Source: Pseudomonas sp. BN102
Lineage (GTDB): Bacteria > Pseudomonadota > Gammaproteobacteria > Pseudomonadales > Pseudomonadaceae
Direction: 5' to 3'
Assembly (NCBI RefSeq): GCF_029871245.1
Contig: NZ_SSON01000067.1
Span: forward strand, 103,878-167,877
Length of the DNA: 64,000 nucleotides
The first letter of the stretch is position 1; every line of letters begins with the position of its first letter. Positions 1 to 11,159 of the stretch are shown piece after piece. The notes under the pieces were generated by a model, which did no database searches, was not told the DNA's origin, and saw only the letters and a list, made by a program, of their open reading frames with translations. A program made the position numbers and the translations under genes.

Positions 1-393
1 TCGCTGGACATGGGCGGCCTCTACGCCCCGGCCTTCTTCCCCAAGCAGATCCGCGACCCCGCCTACAGCCTGGGCGCCACCTTCGGCATGAAGGAAGGCT
101 TCTACACCGACCTGATGCTCTCGGTCATGCCCAAGCACCGTCCAGGCGATACCGACCTGGCCTACGCCTTCCTCGACCATTCGTTGGACCCGCTGGTGCA
201 GGGCAAGATGGCCGAGGACATCTACAACGGTCCGGTCAATGCCAAGGCGATCATCTCCGCCGAGGCGCGCAAGAGCCCCTTCATCCTCACGCCGGAGCAG
301 ATCGCGGAGAAGGCGATCATGCACGACAACGCTTTCCTCGCCACGGTCCACGACCAGTGGATTCGCCGCTACACGGAAATCTTCTCTTCCTGA
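1..393 (+). CDS. Polyamine-type ABC transporter substrate-binding protein (3' part)
   Basis: The reading frame is open from base 1 and ends at 393, so only the last 130 residues are present; the start lies before the window. The product is probably the periplasmic binding protein of the transporter encoded by the next three genes, because it shares strand and order with them and the C-terminal stretch (Gln-Ile-Ala-Glu-Lys followed by a final Trp-Ile-Arg-Arg-Tyr helix) is like the end of PotD/PotF-type proteins. No signal peptide can be assessed. The ligand cannot be read from this fragment; spermidine or putrescine-like compounds are the family default. Confidence 0.78.
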   Translation, partial: SLDMGGLYAPAFFPKQIRDPAYSLGATFGMKEGFYTDLMLSVMPKHRPGDTDLAYAFLDHSLDPLVQGKMAEDIYNGPVNAKAIISAEARKSPFILTPEQIAEKAIMHDNAFLATVHDQWIRRYTEIFSS

Positions 394-488
394 TGCAGCC
401 ACGGCGCCTGCCGTGATTCGCGCTGGGCGGTTGGTCTGCGGCCGCCCGCCCCGGTGCGAGGTTTCCCAGTTCTGACGAGACGAGCGAT

Positions 489-1397
489 ATGGAACACATT
501 GATCTGACCCAACCGGTCGGCGAGGCGCCCCTGCGCCCGGCCAGGGCGGTGACCCCCACGGCGCGGGCCTGGCTCTTCCTCACCCCGTCGATGCTTTTCC
601 TGGCCGTGCTGGTGGCCGCCAGCCTGCTGGTGCTGCGCATGAGCATCGGCGAGAAGGGCGCCGAGTGGAGCGGCTTCAGCCTGGCCAGCTATGCCCAGCT
701 GGCCGAGCCCTACTACCTGAAATCCCTGCTGCTGACCTTGCGCCTGGCCTTCTTCAGCGCGCTGATTGCGGTGGCCCTGGCGATTCCGGTGGGCTATTGC
801 ATGTCGCGCTTGCAGTCGCCCTTCCTGCGCCGGGTATTCCTGGCCGCCGTGCTGTTGCCGCTGCTGGTCAACCTGCTGCTGCAGAGCTACGGCTGGCTGG
901 TGATCCTCGGTCCTGCGGGCATGCTCAACCAGGCCCTGATGGGGCTTGGGCTGATCGACCGGCCGGTGATGTTGCTCTACAACCAGACCGGCGTGCTGTT
1001 GGGCCTGGTGCAGACGGCCTTCCCCCTGGCAGTGTTGCCGATCGCCAGTGCCATGCGCGGCGTGGCACGCAGCTATGAGGAGGCGGCCGCCACCCTGGGC
1101 GCCAGCCGCTTGCAGGTGTTCCGCCAGGTGGTGCTGCCGATGAGCCTGCCGGGCATTTTCACCGGCGCCACCCTGGTGTTCGCCTACAACGCCAGCAGCT
1201 TCGTGGTGCCGCTGCTGCTCGGTGGCCGACGCGTGCCGATGCTGGCGGTGATGGTGCATGACCAGATCGCCCCGCTGATGAACTGGCCCGCGGCCTCCGC
1301 CGCCGGCGTGGTGCTGATCGTCACTACCCTGGCGATCATGGCCTTTTCCGAATACGTCACCGGCCGTCGCCGCCGCATGCTGGAGGCTTCGCAATGA
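489..1397 (+). CDS. ABC transporter permease, PotB/PotH type
   Basis: Inner-membrane permease of 302 residues with about six hydrophobic helices. A soluble N-terminal stretch of about 30 residues precedes the first helix. The EAA loop that contacts the ATPase is visible near residue 200 (Glu-Glu-Ala-Ala-Ala-x-Leu-Gly-Ala-Ser). It lies 95 bp after the binding-protein gene and its stop overlaps the start of the second permease by 4 bp, so the genes are translated as an operon. The family imports polyamines and related cationic compounds; the exact substrate is not established here. Confidence 0.9.
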   Translation: MEHIDLTQPVGEAPLRPARAVTPTARAWLFLTPSMLFLAVLVAASLLVLRMSIGEKGAEWSGFSLASYAQLAEPYYLKSLLLTLRLAFFSALIAVALAIPVGYCMSRLQSPFLRRVFLAAVLLPLLVNLLLQSYGWLVILGPAGMLNQALMGLGLIDRPVMLLYNQTGVLLGLVQTAFPLAVLPIASAMRGVARSYEEAAATLGASRLQVFRQVVLPMSLPGIFTGATLVFAYNASSFVVPLLLGGRRVPMLAVMVHDQIAPLMNWPAASAAGVVLIVTTLAIMAFSEYVTGRRRRMLEASQ

Positions 1398-2239
1398 GCA
1401 ATCCCTTCCGTTCCCACGCGGCACTGCCGGGGGAAACCGGCCGCTTTGCGATGATCCTCTCTGGGGTGATCCTGCTGCTGGCGGTGCTGCCGATCCTGAC
1501 CATGATCGTGATGTCCTTCAGCGGCGCCTCGAACCTCGATTTCCCGCCGTCGAGCTTCAGCCTGCAGTGGTACGAGGCGGCCTGGCGCACCTTCGTTTCG
1601 CCGGATGCCAGCGATGTGCTGAGCCTGGGCCAGGCGCTGGGCACCAGCCTGCTGGTGTCCTGCCTGACCATGCTGCTGGCGACCCTGGTGGCGGTGCCGG
1701 CGTCCTATGCGCTGACCCGTTGCGAGTTCCGCGGCAAGGCGGTGGCGCTGCAACTGATGTCGCTGCCGCTGGTGTTCCCCATGGTGGTGCTGGGCCTGGC
1801 GCTGTTGCTGGTGTTCGACAGCCTGCCGTTCCACATGGACACCTCGCGGCTGGTGATCGCCCACGTGATCCTGGCGCTGCCCTTCGTGGTGAAGAACTGC
1901 ACGGCGGCCATGGTTTCCATCGGTACCGAGGTGGAGGAGGCCGCGCAGATGCTCGGCGCATCGCCGACGAGGGCGATCCTGGATGTGGTGGTGCCGCTGA
2001 TGCGCTCGGGCATCCTGGCCGGGATGCTGCTGGCCTTCATCGTCTCGTTCAACGAGTTCACCGTGACCTACTTCCTCTACAACATCGATGTGATGACCGT
2101 GCCGATCTGGATGTACAGCCGCACCGTGTCGTCCCTCGATCCCACCGTATTTTCCTTTGCCGTGCTGATCGTGCTGATCGACTTCGCCCTGATCTGGGCG
2201 CTGGAGAAGCTGGTCGGCGATGGCGGCGTGTCCTTCTGA
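1394..2239 (+). CDS. ABC transporter permease, PotC/PotI type
   Basis: Second inner-membrane permease, 281 residues, six predicted helices. The EAA loop is seen as Glu-Glu-Ala-Ala-Gln-Met-Leu-Gly-Ala-Ser at about residue 180. The ATG overlaps the end of the first permease gene (ATGA). It should pair with that permease to make the heterodimeric channel served by the ATPase encoded 13 bp downstream. Length and helix pattern are normal for the PotC branch. Confidence 0.9.
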   Translation: MSNPFRSHAALPGETGRFAMILSGVILLLAVLPILTMIVMSFSGASNLDFPPSSFSLQWYEAAWRTFVSPDASDVLSLGQALGTSLLVSCLTMLLATLVAVPASYALTRCEFRGKAVALQLMSLPLVFPMVVLGLALLLVFDSLPFHMDTSRLVIAHVILALPFVVKNCTAAMVSIGTEVEEAAQMLGASPTRAILDVVVPLMRSGILAGMLLAFIVSFNEFTVTYFLYNIDVMTVPIWMYSRTVSSLDPTVFSFAVLIVLIDFALIWALEKLVGDGGVSF

Positions 2240-2252
2240 TTCGAGGTGAAGC

Positions 2253-3308
2253 ATGTCTGGACTGATTCTGCAAAAAGTCGAAAAACGCTACGGCTCCATC
2301 TGCGCCGTGACCGACGTCAACCTGCATCTGCCGGAGGGCAAGCTGGTGTGCTTCCTCGGCCCTTCGGGTTGCGGCAAGACCACCCTGCTGCGGATGATCG
2401 CCGGCCTGGAGAGCCTGAGCTCCGGGCAGATCCTCCTGGATGGCAAGAACATCAGCTACACCCCGGCGCACCAGCGCAACTTCGGCATGGTGTTCCAATC
2501 CCTGGCGCTGTTCCCGCACATGACGGTGGGCGAGAACATTGCCTACCCGCTGCGCCTGCGCAACGTGGGCAAGGCCGAGCAGCAGGCGCGGGTGGCCGAG
2601 TTGCTGCAGTTGATCCAGCTGCAGGAAATGGTCGACCGGCCGGTGTCGCGGCTTTCCGGCGGGCAGCGCCAACGCGTGGCCATCGCCCGCGCCATCGCTT
2701 CGCACCCCAAGTTGCTGCTGCTGGACGAACCGTTGTCGGCGCTGGACGCCAAGCTGCGCGAATCGATGCAGATCGAGATCCGCCAGCTGCAGCAGCGCCT
2801 GAACATCACCACCATCATGGTCACCCACGACCAGCGCGAGGCCATGACCATGGCCGACATAGTGGTGGTGCTGGGCGAGCACCGGGTGCAGCAGGTGGGC
2901 ACGCCGATCGAGATCTACCGCAACCCGGCCAACGAGTTCGTCGCCGACTTCATCGGCACCGGCAATATCTTCCCAGCTACCGCCCTGGGTAGCGGCCGCG
3001 TCGGCCTGCCTGGCGGTGCGTCGATCCAGGCACCGATCTGCTCCAGCATCCAGGCCGGCAAGCCGATCAAGTTGCTGGTGCGTCCGGAGGACCTGCAGCT
3101 GTCCGCGCCCCATACCGGCGGCACCAACAGCGTGCCGGGCACGGTGACTTTCGTGCGGGATATCGGCGCCACCATCGAAACCACGGTGGAGTGCTCCGGC
3201 GTTTCCCTCACCGCGCTGACCACGCCCAGCCAGGATATCGGCCTGGCGATCGGCAACCCGGTGTCGGTGACCATTCCGGAACATGCCTGCCGGGTGCTCT
3301 CGGCGTGA
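2253..3308 (+). CDS. ABC transporter ATP-binding protein, PotA type
   Basis: Cytoplasmic ATPase of 351 residues that powers the uptake system. All nucleotide-binding motifs are present: Walker A GPSGCGKTT, Q-loop FQSLALFPH, signature LSGGQRQR, Walker B LLLLDEPLSALD and the switch histidine in VTHDQREAM. After about residue 240 comes a beta-rich TOBE-like regulatory domain, as in PotA, CysA and FbpC. It is the last transporter gene of the operon; the following dehydrogenase gene starts about 80 bp later and may be cotranscribed. Confidence 0.92.
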   Translation: MSGLILQKVEKRYGSICAVTDVNLHLPEGKLVCFLGPSGCGKTTLLRMIAGLESLSSGQILLDGKNISYTPAHQRNFGMVFQSLALFPHMTVGENIAYPLRLRNVGKAEQQARVAELLQLIQLQEMVDRPVSRLSGGQRQRVAIARAIASHPKLLLLDEPLSALDAKLRESMQIEIRQLQQRLNITTIMVTHDQREAMTMADIVVVLGEHRVQQVGTPIEIYRNPANEFVADFIGTGNIFPATALGSGRVGLPGGASIQAPICSSIQAGKPIKLLVRPEDLQLSAPHTGGTNSVPGTVTFVRDIGATIETTVECSGVSLTALTTPSQDIGLAIGNPVSVTIPEHACRVLSA

Positions 3309-3389
3309 CGAAGAAGGGCCGATTGCAGATTGGCCTTCTCCCCCGCCAGGCGCACACTGGCGGGTGAACCTGGAAATGGAGTGCTGAAC

Positions 3390-4172
3390 ATGGACCTTCA
3401 ACTTGAAAACCGCAGTGCGCTGGTATGCGGCGGCAGCTCCGGGTTGGGCTTCGGCGTGGCCGAAGCGCTGGCCAGGGAAGGTGCGCGGGTCTGCCTGCTG
3501 GCGCGCAACCTGTCGAAGCTGGACCTGGCGGTGGAGCGCATCCGCAAGGATGGCGGCGAAGCCCAGGCGGTGGCGGTGGACCTGAACGACCTGGGTGCCG
3601 TGGACATGGCCATCGAACAGGTGGTGGCGGCCATCGGCGCGCCGGACATTCTTGTCGCGAACAACGGTGGGCCGCCGCCGATCAACGCGGTGGACTTCGA
3701 CCCGCAGCTCTGGCACCGCCAGCTGGATGCCATGCTGCTGAGCAGCATGGCGCTGGTAAACGCCTTCCTGCCCGGCATGCGCCAGCGGCGCTTCGGCCGC
3801 ATCCTGATGATTTCCTCCACTAGCGTGGTGGAACCGATTCCCGGCCTGGTGCTGTCCAGCGCCTTGCGCGCGGCCCTGGCCAACTGGGCCAAGACCCTCT
3901 CGGCCGAAGTGGCCGCCGATGGGGTGACGGTGAACACCCTGATGCCCGGCTCGTTCTGGACCGAGCGCACCGAGACCCTGACGTTGCGCGCCGCTGAACG
4001 CAGCGGCACGCCGGTGGCGAGCCTGATGGCCAAGGAGCAGGCGGCGATTCCGGTGGGGCGCTACGGCGCGACCGAGGAGTTCGGCGCGGTGGCGGCCTTT
4101 CTGGCGAGCCCGCTGGCGAGTTATGTCACCGGGGCGTTGATACCGGTTGATGGTGGGGTGTTGAAGGGTTGA
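3390..4172 (+). CDS. Atypical short-chain dehydrogenase/reductase
   Basis: A 260-residue Rossmann-fold protein of the SDR family. I chose the ATG at 3390 because GGAG lies 8 bp upstream and the protein then begins directly with the nucleotide-binding strand; an upstream in-frame start at 3330 would add about 20 residues with no fold. The cofactor loop reads GGSSGLGFG and the structural NNGG is present. At the expected catalytic site there is ISSTS, but the usual Tyr-x-x-x-Lys is replaced by Leu-Ser-Ser-Ala-Leu-Arg. This identifies a subgroup in which classical acid-base catalysis is doubtful. It follows the polyamine-type transporter; a link is possible but unproven. Confidence 0.86.
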   Translation: MDLQLENRSALVCGGSSGLGFGVAEALAREGARVCLLARNLSKLDLAVERIRKDGGEAQAVAVDLNDLGAVDMAIEQVVAAIGAPDILVANNGGPPPINAVDFDPQLWHRQLDAMLLSSMALVNAFLPGMRQRRFGRILMISSTSVVEPIPGLVLSSALRAALANWAKTLSAEVAADGVTVNTLMPGSFWTERTETLTLRAAERSGTPVASLMAKEQAAIPVGRYGATEEFGAVAAFLASPLASYVTGALIPVDGGVLKG

Positions 4173-4180
4173 ACTCGGTA

Positions 4181-4285
4181 GGGCAGCCCTGCGGGCTGCT
4201 CAGCGAATGAATTCGCCCCCACAGGAAAAGCGCGTGCTGCTCTTGTGGGGGCGATTTCAATCGCCAAGGGCCGCGCAGCGGCCCC
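4181..4285. repeat. REP family A, inverted pair
   Basis: Two facing copies of the palindromic element whose core is GGGCGAATTCATTCGCC; the right-hand copy is diverged (GGCGATTTCAATCGCC). Each has a second small GC-rich dyad on the inner side (GGCAGCCCTGCGGGCTGC and GGGCCGCGCAGCGGCCC). It fills the space between the SDR gene and the convergent glutamate-synthase-like gene, and may act as a transcription end for both. Confidence 0.8.
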
Positions 4286-4292
4286 GGATCAT

Positions 4293-5906
4293 TCACCACA
4301 CGCACGACGGCTCGAAGCTGTCCGCCCGCGCCATTACCCACATGCGTTCGTAGAAGTCCGCCTCGATCTTTTCCTTGAGCAGGTCGCCCGGCTTGAGGAA
4401 GACGTGAATCTGGGAAAAGAGGCGGATCTCCTTGTCCGACACACGTCGCACCACGTGGCGCGGTTCAAGCTGGTTGGGGTGTTCCAGGCCTGCGGCGGCG
4501 AGCATTTCCGCCAGCGCCTTGAGGGTGTTGCGGTGGAACATCTGCACCCGTTGGGCCTTGTCCGGCACCACCAGGGCGCGCTGGCGCAGTTTGTCCTGGG
4601 TGGCGACACCGGTCGGGCACTTGTTGGTGTGGCAGCTCTGGGACTGGATGCAGCCGATGGCGAACATGAAGCCGCGCGCGGAGTTGGCCCAGTCGGCGCC
4701 TATGGCCAGTACGCTGGCGATGTCGAAGGCGCTGATGATCTTGCCGCTGGCGCCGAGCTTGATCTTGTCCCGCAGGTTCAGGCCCACCAGGGTGTTGTGC
4801 ACGAACAGCAAGCCTTCGCGCAGTGGCACGCCGATATGGTCGGTGAATTCCAGGGGCGCCGCGCCGGTGCCGCCTTCCTTGCCGTCGACGACGATGAAGT
4901 CGGGGAGGATGCCGGTCTCCAGCATGGCCTTGGCGATGCCCATGAACTCCCAGGGGTGGCCCAGGCAGAACTTGAAGCCCACCGGCTTGCCGCCGGACAG
5001 CTCTCGCAGCCTGGCGATGAACTGCAGCATCTCGATGGGCGTGGAGAAGGCGCTGTGCCGCGAGGGGGAGATGCAGTCCTCGCCCATGGGCACGCCACGG
5101 GTGAGGGAGATTTCTTCGGTGACCTTGTGCTTGGGCAGGATGCCGCCGTGGCCGGGTTTGGCACCCTGGCTGAGTTTGATTTCGATCATCCGCACCTGCG
5201 GGCTGCGCGCCTGGGTGGCGAAGCGTTCTGGGTCGAACTGGCCGTCGCTGGTGCGGCAACCGAAGTAGCCGCTGCCCAGTTCCCAGACCAGATCGCCGCC
5301 GTTCTCGCGGTGGTAGGGGCTGATGCTGCCTTCGCCGGTGTCGTGATAGAAGTTGCCCAGCTTGGCGCCGCGGTTCAGCGCGCGGATGGCGTTGGCGCTG
5401 AGGGAGCCGAAGCTCATGGCCGAGATGTTGAACACCGAGGCCGAGTAGGGCTGGCTGCACTGCGGCCCGCCTACCACCACGCGGAAGCTGGACGGGTCGC
5501 TGAGCGGCGCCGGGCGCATGGAGTGGCCGATGAATTCGTAGCCGGCCCGGTAGACGTCGATCAGGGTGCCGAAGGGCTTGTCGCCGCCCTCGTTCTTGGC
5601 CCGTGCGTAGACCAGCGAGCGCTGGGCGCGGGAGAAAGGCAGGCGGTCGTCGTCGGCTTCCAGCAGGTACTGGCGGATTTCCGGGCGGATGCCTTCCACC
5701 AGATAGCGGATATTGCCGAGGATCGGGTAGTTGCGCCGCACCGCGTGGGGCGCCTGCAGCAGGTCGAAGATACCCAGCAGGCTCAGCGCTCCGGCTAGCA
5801 GGGTGAAGGGCCAGACCCAGTCATGGTCGGTGAAGGGCAGGCTGAACAGGGTGAACAGCACGCAGAAGGCGAAGAAGGCGTAACGGCTCAGCAGCGAAAG
5901 GCTCAT
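4293..5906 (-). CDS. FMN-binding glutamate synthase family protein
   Basis: A 537-residue protein with two hydrophobic N-terminal helices (about residues 7-50) and then the FMN/Fe-S domain of glutamate synthase. Visible family marks are ISAMSFGSLS at the start of the barrel, KPGHGGILP, the glycine-rich VVDGKEGGTGAAP and the cysteine cluster CIQSQSCHTNKCPTG that binds the iron-sulfur centre. The glutaminase domain of true GltB is absent, so this stand-alone synthase-domain protein probably does not make glutamate from glutamine by itself. Function within this membrane-anchored branch is not known to me. It is a single gene, convergent with the SDR gene. Confidence 0.88.
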   Translation of the reverse strand: MSLSLLSRYAFFAFCVLFTLFSLPFTDHDWVWPFTLLAGALSLLGIFDLLQAPHAVRRNYPILGNIRYLVEGIRPEIRQYLLEADDDRLPFSRAQRSLVYARAKNEGGDKPFGTLIDVYRAGYEFIGHSMRPAPLSDPSSFRVVVGGPQCSQPYSASVFNISAMSFGSLSANAIRALNRGAKLGNFYHDTGEGSISPYHRENGGDLVWELGSGYFGCRTSDGQFDPERFATQARSPQVRMIEIKLSQGAKPGHGGILPKHKVTEEISLTRGVPMGEDCISPSRHSAFSTPIEMLQFIARLRELSGGKPVGFKFCLGHPWEFMGIAKAMLETGILPDFIVVDGKEGGTGAAPLEFTDHIGVPLREGLLFVHNTLVGLNLRDKIKLGASGKIISAFDIASVLAIGADWANSARGFMFAIGCIQSQSCHTNKCPTGVATQDKLRQRALVVPDKAQRVQMFHRNTLKALAEMLAAAGLEHPNQLEPRHVVRRVSDKEIRLFSQIHVFLKPGDLLKEKIEADFYERMWVMARADSFEPSCVW

Positions 5907-6013
5907 GCGGACTCCTTGATTGCAGGTACCGGCATAGGGTAGTGCCTGTGCGCAGGAATTGCCTTGCGATGGCTCAACGACGGGGGTAGGACCTGGAATT
6001 GGCGAGAGGGAAG

Positions 6014-6057
6014 GGGGCCGCTTCGCGCCCCTTGGCGAATGAATTCGCCCCTACAGG
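6014..6057. repeat. REP family A, single copy
   Basis: One copy of the GGCGAAT-N2-ATTCGCC palindrome with the CTAC end (reverse complement of the GTAG head) and the adjoining GGGGCCGCTTCGCGCCCC dyad. Confidence 0.8.
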
Positions 6058-6103
6058 AATAGGCGGCCTGGCCCATGGCGTGGTGCCGATGCCGGCAATG
6101 TCC

Positions 6104-6175
6104 GGTGCGCATGGCGCACCCTACGGTGGACCGTGCGACGTGAGGGGTTAGATCGTAGGGTGCGCCGTGCGCACC
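6104..6175. repeat. REP family B, inverted pair
   Basis: Two facing copies of a second palindrome, GGTGCGCCATGCGCACC and its variant GGTGCGCCGTGCGCACC, each flanked by GTAG or its complement CTAC. With the element at 6014 it accounts for most of the 370-bp gap between the glutamate-synthase-like gene and livF. Confidence 0.8.
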
Positions 6176-6229
6176 AAGGTAGTCGGGGATTCGCGAATGA
6201 TTCCATTCCCCAAAAAAGGGCGCTGCCGC

Positions 6230-6258
6230 AAAAGAAAACGGCCCGCGAGGGGCCGTTT
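6230..6258 (-). terminator. Terminator after livF
   Basis: Read on the minus strand, a stem AAACGGCCC / GGGCCGTTT with a 5-base loop is followed by a T-rich run (TTTTCTTTT). It lies 18 bp after the livF stop and should end the branched-chain amino acid transport transcript. Confidence 0.85.
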
Positions 6259-6275
6259 CTTGTGGGGCAGGGCGC

Positions 6276-6977
6276 TTAACCGCCGAGGTAGGCGTCGCGC
6301 ACCTTAGGGTCGTTGAGCAGGTCCTCGCCGGTGCCCTGCATGACGATCCGTCCGTTCTCCAGCACGTAGCCGCGGTCGGCCAGCTTGAGCGCCTGGTTGG
6401 CGTTCTGCTCCACCAGGAACACGGTCACGCCGTCCCTGCGCAGCTGTTCGATGATGTCGAAGATCTGCTGGATGATGATGGGCGCAAGACCCAGAGACGG
6501 TTCGTCGAGCAGCAGCAGCTTGGGCTTGCTCATCAGCGCGCGGCCGATGGCGAGCATCTGCTGTTCGCCGCCGGACATGGTGCCGGCGCGCTGCTCGAAA
6601 CGTTCCTTCAGGCGCGGGAACAGGTGCAGCACCTTGTCCATCTGCTCCTGGTAGTCGCCCTTGTCGGTGAAGAAGCCGCCCATGGCCAGGTTCTCTTCGA
6701 CGGTCAGGCGGGAGAACACGCGACGGCCTTCCGGCACGACGGCGATGCTCTTGCGCATGATGTCGCAGGACTCCTGGCCCACCAGCTCGTCGCCCTCATA
6801 GCGAATGCTGCCGCTGGCCGCCCGCGGCGAGCCGCAGAGGGTCATCAGCAGGGTCGACTTGCCGGCGCCGTTGGCACCGATGAGGGTGACGATCTCGCCT
6901 TTCTTGACATCCATGCTGACGCCGTGCAGCGCCTGGATCTTGCCGTAGAAGGTGGAAACCTTGTCGAAACTAAGCAT
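6276..6977 (-). CDS. livF: Branched-chain amino acid ABC transporter ATPase LivF/BraG
   Basis: A 233-residue ATPase of the high-affinity leucine/isoleucine/valine importer. Motifs seen: Walker A GANGAGKST, signature MSGGEQQM, Walker B LLLLDEPSLGLAP and the switch His replaced by the family's VFLVEQNANQ. It is the last gene of the livHMGF order, 3 bp after livG, and is followed by a strong terminator. It should dimerise with LivG on the cytoplasmic side of LivH-LivM. Confidence 0.95.
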   Translation of the reverse strand: MLSFDKVSTFYGKIQALHGVSMDVKKGEIVTLIGANGAGKSTLLMTLCGSPRAASGSIRYEGDELVGQESCDIMRKSIAVVPEGRRVFSRLTVEENLAMGGFFTDKGDYQEQMDKVLHLFPRLKERFEQRAGTMSGGEQQMLAIGRALMSKPKLLLLDEPSLGLAPIIIQQIFDIIEQLRRDGVTVFLVEQNANQALKLADRGYVLENGRIVMQGTGEDLLNDPKVRDAYLGG

Positions 6978-6980
6978 GGC

Positions 6981-7744
6981 TCAGGCCTCCCCCAGATAGG
7001 CTTTGATCACTTCGGGGTTGCTGCGGATCTGCTCCGGCGTGCCGTCGGCCAGGGGAGTGCCCTGGTTGATCACATAGATATGGTCGGAAATGCTCATTAC
7101 CAGCTTCATGTCGTGCTCGATCAGCAGCACGGTCACGTTGTGCTCGTTGCGCAGCATGGCGATCAGCGCTTTGAGATCGTCGGTTTCGCGCGGGTTGAGA
7201 CCGGCGGCCGGTTCGTCGAGCATGAGGATGCGCGGGCGCGTCATCATGCAGCGGGCAATCTCCAGACGGCGCTGCTGACCATAGGCCAGGGTGCCGGCGG
7301 GACGGTTGGCGAAGTCGGTGAGGTTGACCTTCTCCAGCCAGTGGGCGGCGTAGTCCATGGCCTCGCGCTCGCTCTTGCGGAAGCCCGGGGTCTTCAGCAG
7401 GCCGGCGAGGAAGTTGGTGTTGAGGTGGCGATGCTGGGCGACCAGCAGGTTTTCCACCGCAGTCATTTCCTTGAACAGACGGACGTTCTGGAAGGTCCGG
7501 ACCACGCCGCGGTGAGCGATCTTGTGGCCGGGCAGGGCCTCGATCTGCTCGCCATCCAGGCGGATGCTGCCCGAGGTCGGCTGGTAGAAACCGGTCAGGC
7601 AGTTGAACACGGTGGTCTTGCCGGCGCCGTTCGGGCCGATCATGGAGACCACTTGCTTTTCATGCACGGTCAGCCCCACCCCGTTGACGGCCAGCAGGCC
7701 GCCGAAGCGCATGGAGAGACCGCTTACTTCCAGGATCGCGCGGC

Positions 7745-7748
<4 letters not shown>
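6981..7748 (-). CDS. livG: Branched-chain amino acid ABC transporter ATPase LivG/BraF
   Basis: A 255-residue ATPase. Walker [10 protein letters not shown], signature [13 protein letters not shown], Walker [14 protein letters not shown] and the H-loop LLIEHDMK are intact. The longer insertion between the Q-loop and signature is typical of LivG relative to LivF. Its ATG overlaps the end of livM by 4 bp, which implies coupled translation. Confidence 0.95.
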
Positions 7749-9921
<2,173 letters not shown>

Positions 9922-9990
9922 TCCCTAACTCCTCGGGCATCACGAAAAGCGGCGCTTGTGGCGCAGCGGAGCCCGTAAAACACGGATAAA

Positions 9991-10020
9991 CAAAGCCCAC
10001 TGCGCGAGCAGTGGGCTTTG
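9991..10020 (-). terminator. Hairpin between braC and livH (partial terminator or mRNA stabiliser)
   Basis: A perfect inverted repeat, arms CAAAGCCCACTGC and GCAGTGGGCTTTG with loop GCGA. On the minus strand the stem is followed only by TTTATCC, a weak U-tract. This fits partial read-through from the abundant binding-protein message into livHMGF. Confidence 0.75.
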
Positions 10021-10036
10021 CGTTCAGGCGGGAAGC

Positions 10037-11158
10037 TTATTTAGCTTCGGTCTTGGTGCCGTCCTTGTGCCACTCGTACACCACGAAGCTGAAGTCCTTC
10101 AGATCGCCCTTCTCGTCGAAGGCCAGGTTGCCGGTCGGGGTGGGGAAGGTGTTGGCGCGCAGGGCCGCAGCGACCTTGGCGGTGTCGTCTTCGCCGGCTT
10201 TCTTGATGCCTTCGGCGATGACTTGCACAGCGGCGTAGGCCGGGAACACGAACGGACCGGTCGGGTCTTCGTTCTTGGCCTTGAAGGCGTCTACCAGGGC
10301 CTGGTTCTTCGGATCCTGGTCGAAGGACTTCGGCAGGGTTACCAGCAGGCCTTCGGAAGCCGGGCCAGCGATGGCGGAGAGCTCTTTGTTGCCCACGCCT
10401 TCCGGACCCATGAAGCGAACTTTCAGGCCTTTCTCAGCCGACTGGCGCAGCAGCAGGCCGAGTTCCGGGTGGTAGCCGCCGTAGTAGACGAAGTCCACGC
10501 CGCTCTGCTTGATCTTGGCGACGATGGTGGAGAAGTCCTTGTCGCCGGCGTTGATGCCTTCGAACAGCGGCACCTTGACGCCCTTGCCTTCCAGGGTCTG
10601 CTTCACGGCAGTGGCGATGCCTTCGCCGTACTGCTGCTTGTCGTGGATGACCGCTACGCTTTTCGGCTTGACGTGGTCAGCGATGAAGTTGCCGGCGGTC
10701 GGGCCTTGCAGGCTGTCCAGGCCGATGGTGCGGAAGACCAGCTGGTAGCCACGGGAGGTGATGTCCGGGCTGGTGGAAGCTGCGGTGATCATCAGGATGC
10801 CTTCGTCTTCATAGATGTCGGACGCGGGCTGGGTGGAGCTGGAGCAGAGGTGGCCAACCACGTAGTGAATACCGTCGTTGACGATCTTGTTGGCTACGGC
10901 AACGGCCTGTTTCGGGTCGCACGCGTCGTCGTAGACCACGCCTTCGAGCTGAGAGCCGTTCACCCCGCCGGCCTTGTTGATCTGCTCGATCGCCATCTTG
11001 GCGCCGATGAACTGCATCTCGCCGTACTGGGCAACCGCACCGGTCACCGGGCCGGCCAGGGCGATCTTGATGGTGTCGGCCGCTACGGAATAGCTGGCGA
11101 CACCGGCGAGAGCCATGGCGGCGAACAGTTTGGAAATCTGCTTGGTAGCCTTATTCAT
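10037..11158 (-). CDS. braC: Branched-chain amino acid binding protein BraC
   Basis: A 373-residue periplasmic binding protein of the LivJ/LivK/BraC family. A Sec signal peptide with a positively charged start and hydrophobic core ends near residue 26 (VAA-DT). The mature part begins with IKIALAGPVTGAVAQYG, the usual first strand of this family, and a disulfide-forming cysteine pair (DDACDPKQ and HLCSS) is present. GGAG lies 7 bp before the ATG. The gene heads the operon and delivers leucine, isoleucine, valine and probably alanine/threonine to LivHM. Control features in the leader are listed separately. Confidence 0.95.
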   Translation of the reverse strand: MNKATKQISKLFAAMALAGVASYSVAADTIKIALAGPVTGAVAQYGEMQFIGAKMAIEQINKAGGVNGSQLEGVVYDDACDPKQAVAVANKIVNDGIHYVVGHLCSSSTQPASDIYEDEGILMITAASTSPDITSRGYQLVFRTIGLDSLQGPTAGNFIADHVKPKSVAVIHDKQQYGEGIATAVKQTLEGKGVKVPLFEGINAGDKDFSTIVAKIKQSGVDFVYYGGYHPELGLLLRQSAEKGLKVRFMGPEGVGNKELSAIAGPASEGLLVTLPKSFDQDPKNQALVDAFKAKNEDPTGPFVFPAYAAVQVIAEGIKKAGEDDTAKVAAALRANTFPTPTGNLAFDEKGDLKDFSFVVYEWHKDGTKTEAK

Positions 11159-11159
11159 A

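Noticed and set aside
2058..3716. A 552-codon minus-strand frame across the ATPase and SDR genes
   Set aside because: Crosses two plus-strand genes with intact motifs and ends in Arg/Ser-rich low-complexity sequence.
4245..5798. A 517-codon frame opposite the glutamate-synthase-like gene
   Set aside because: Shadow of the real minus-strand gene; also starts in a repeat.
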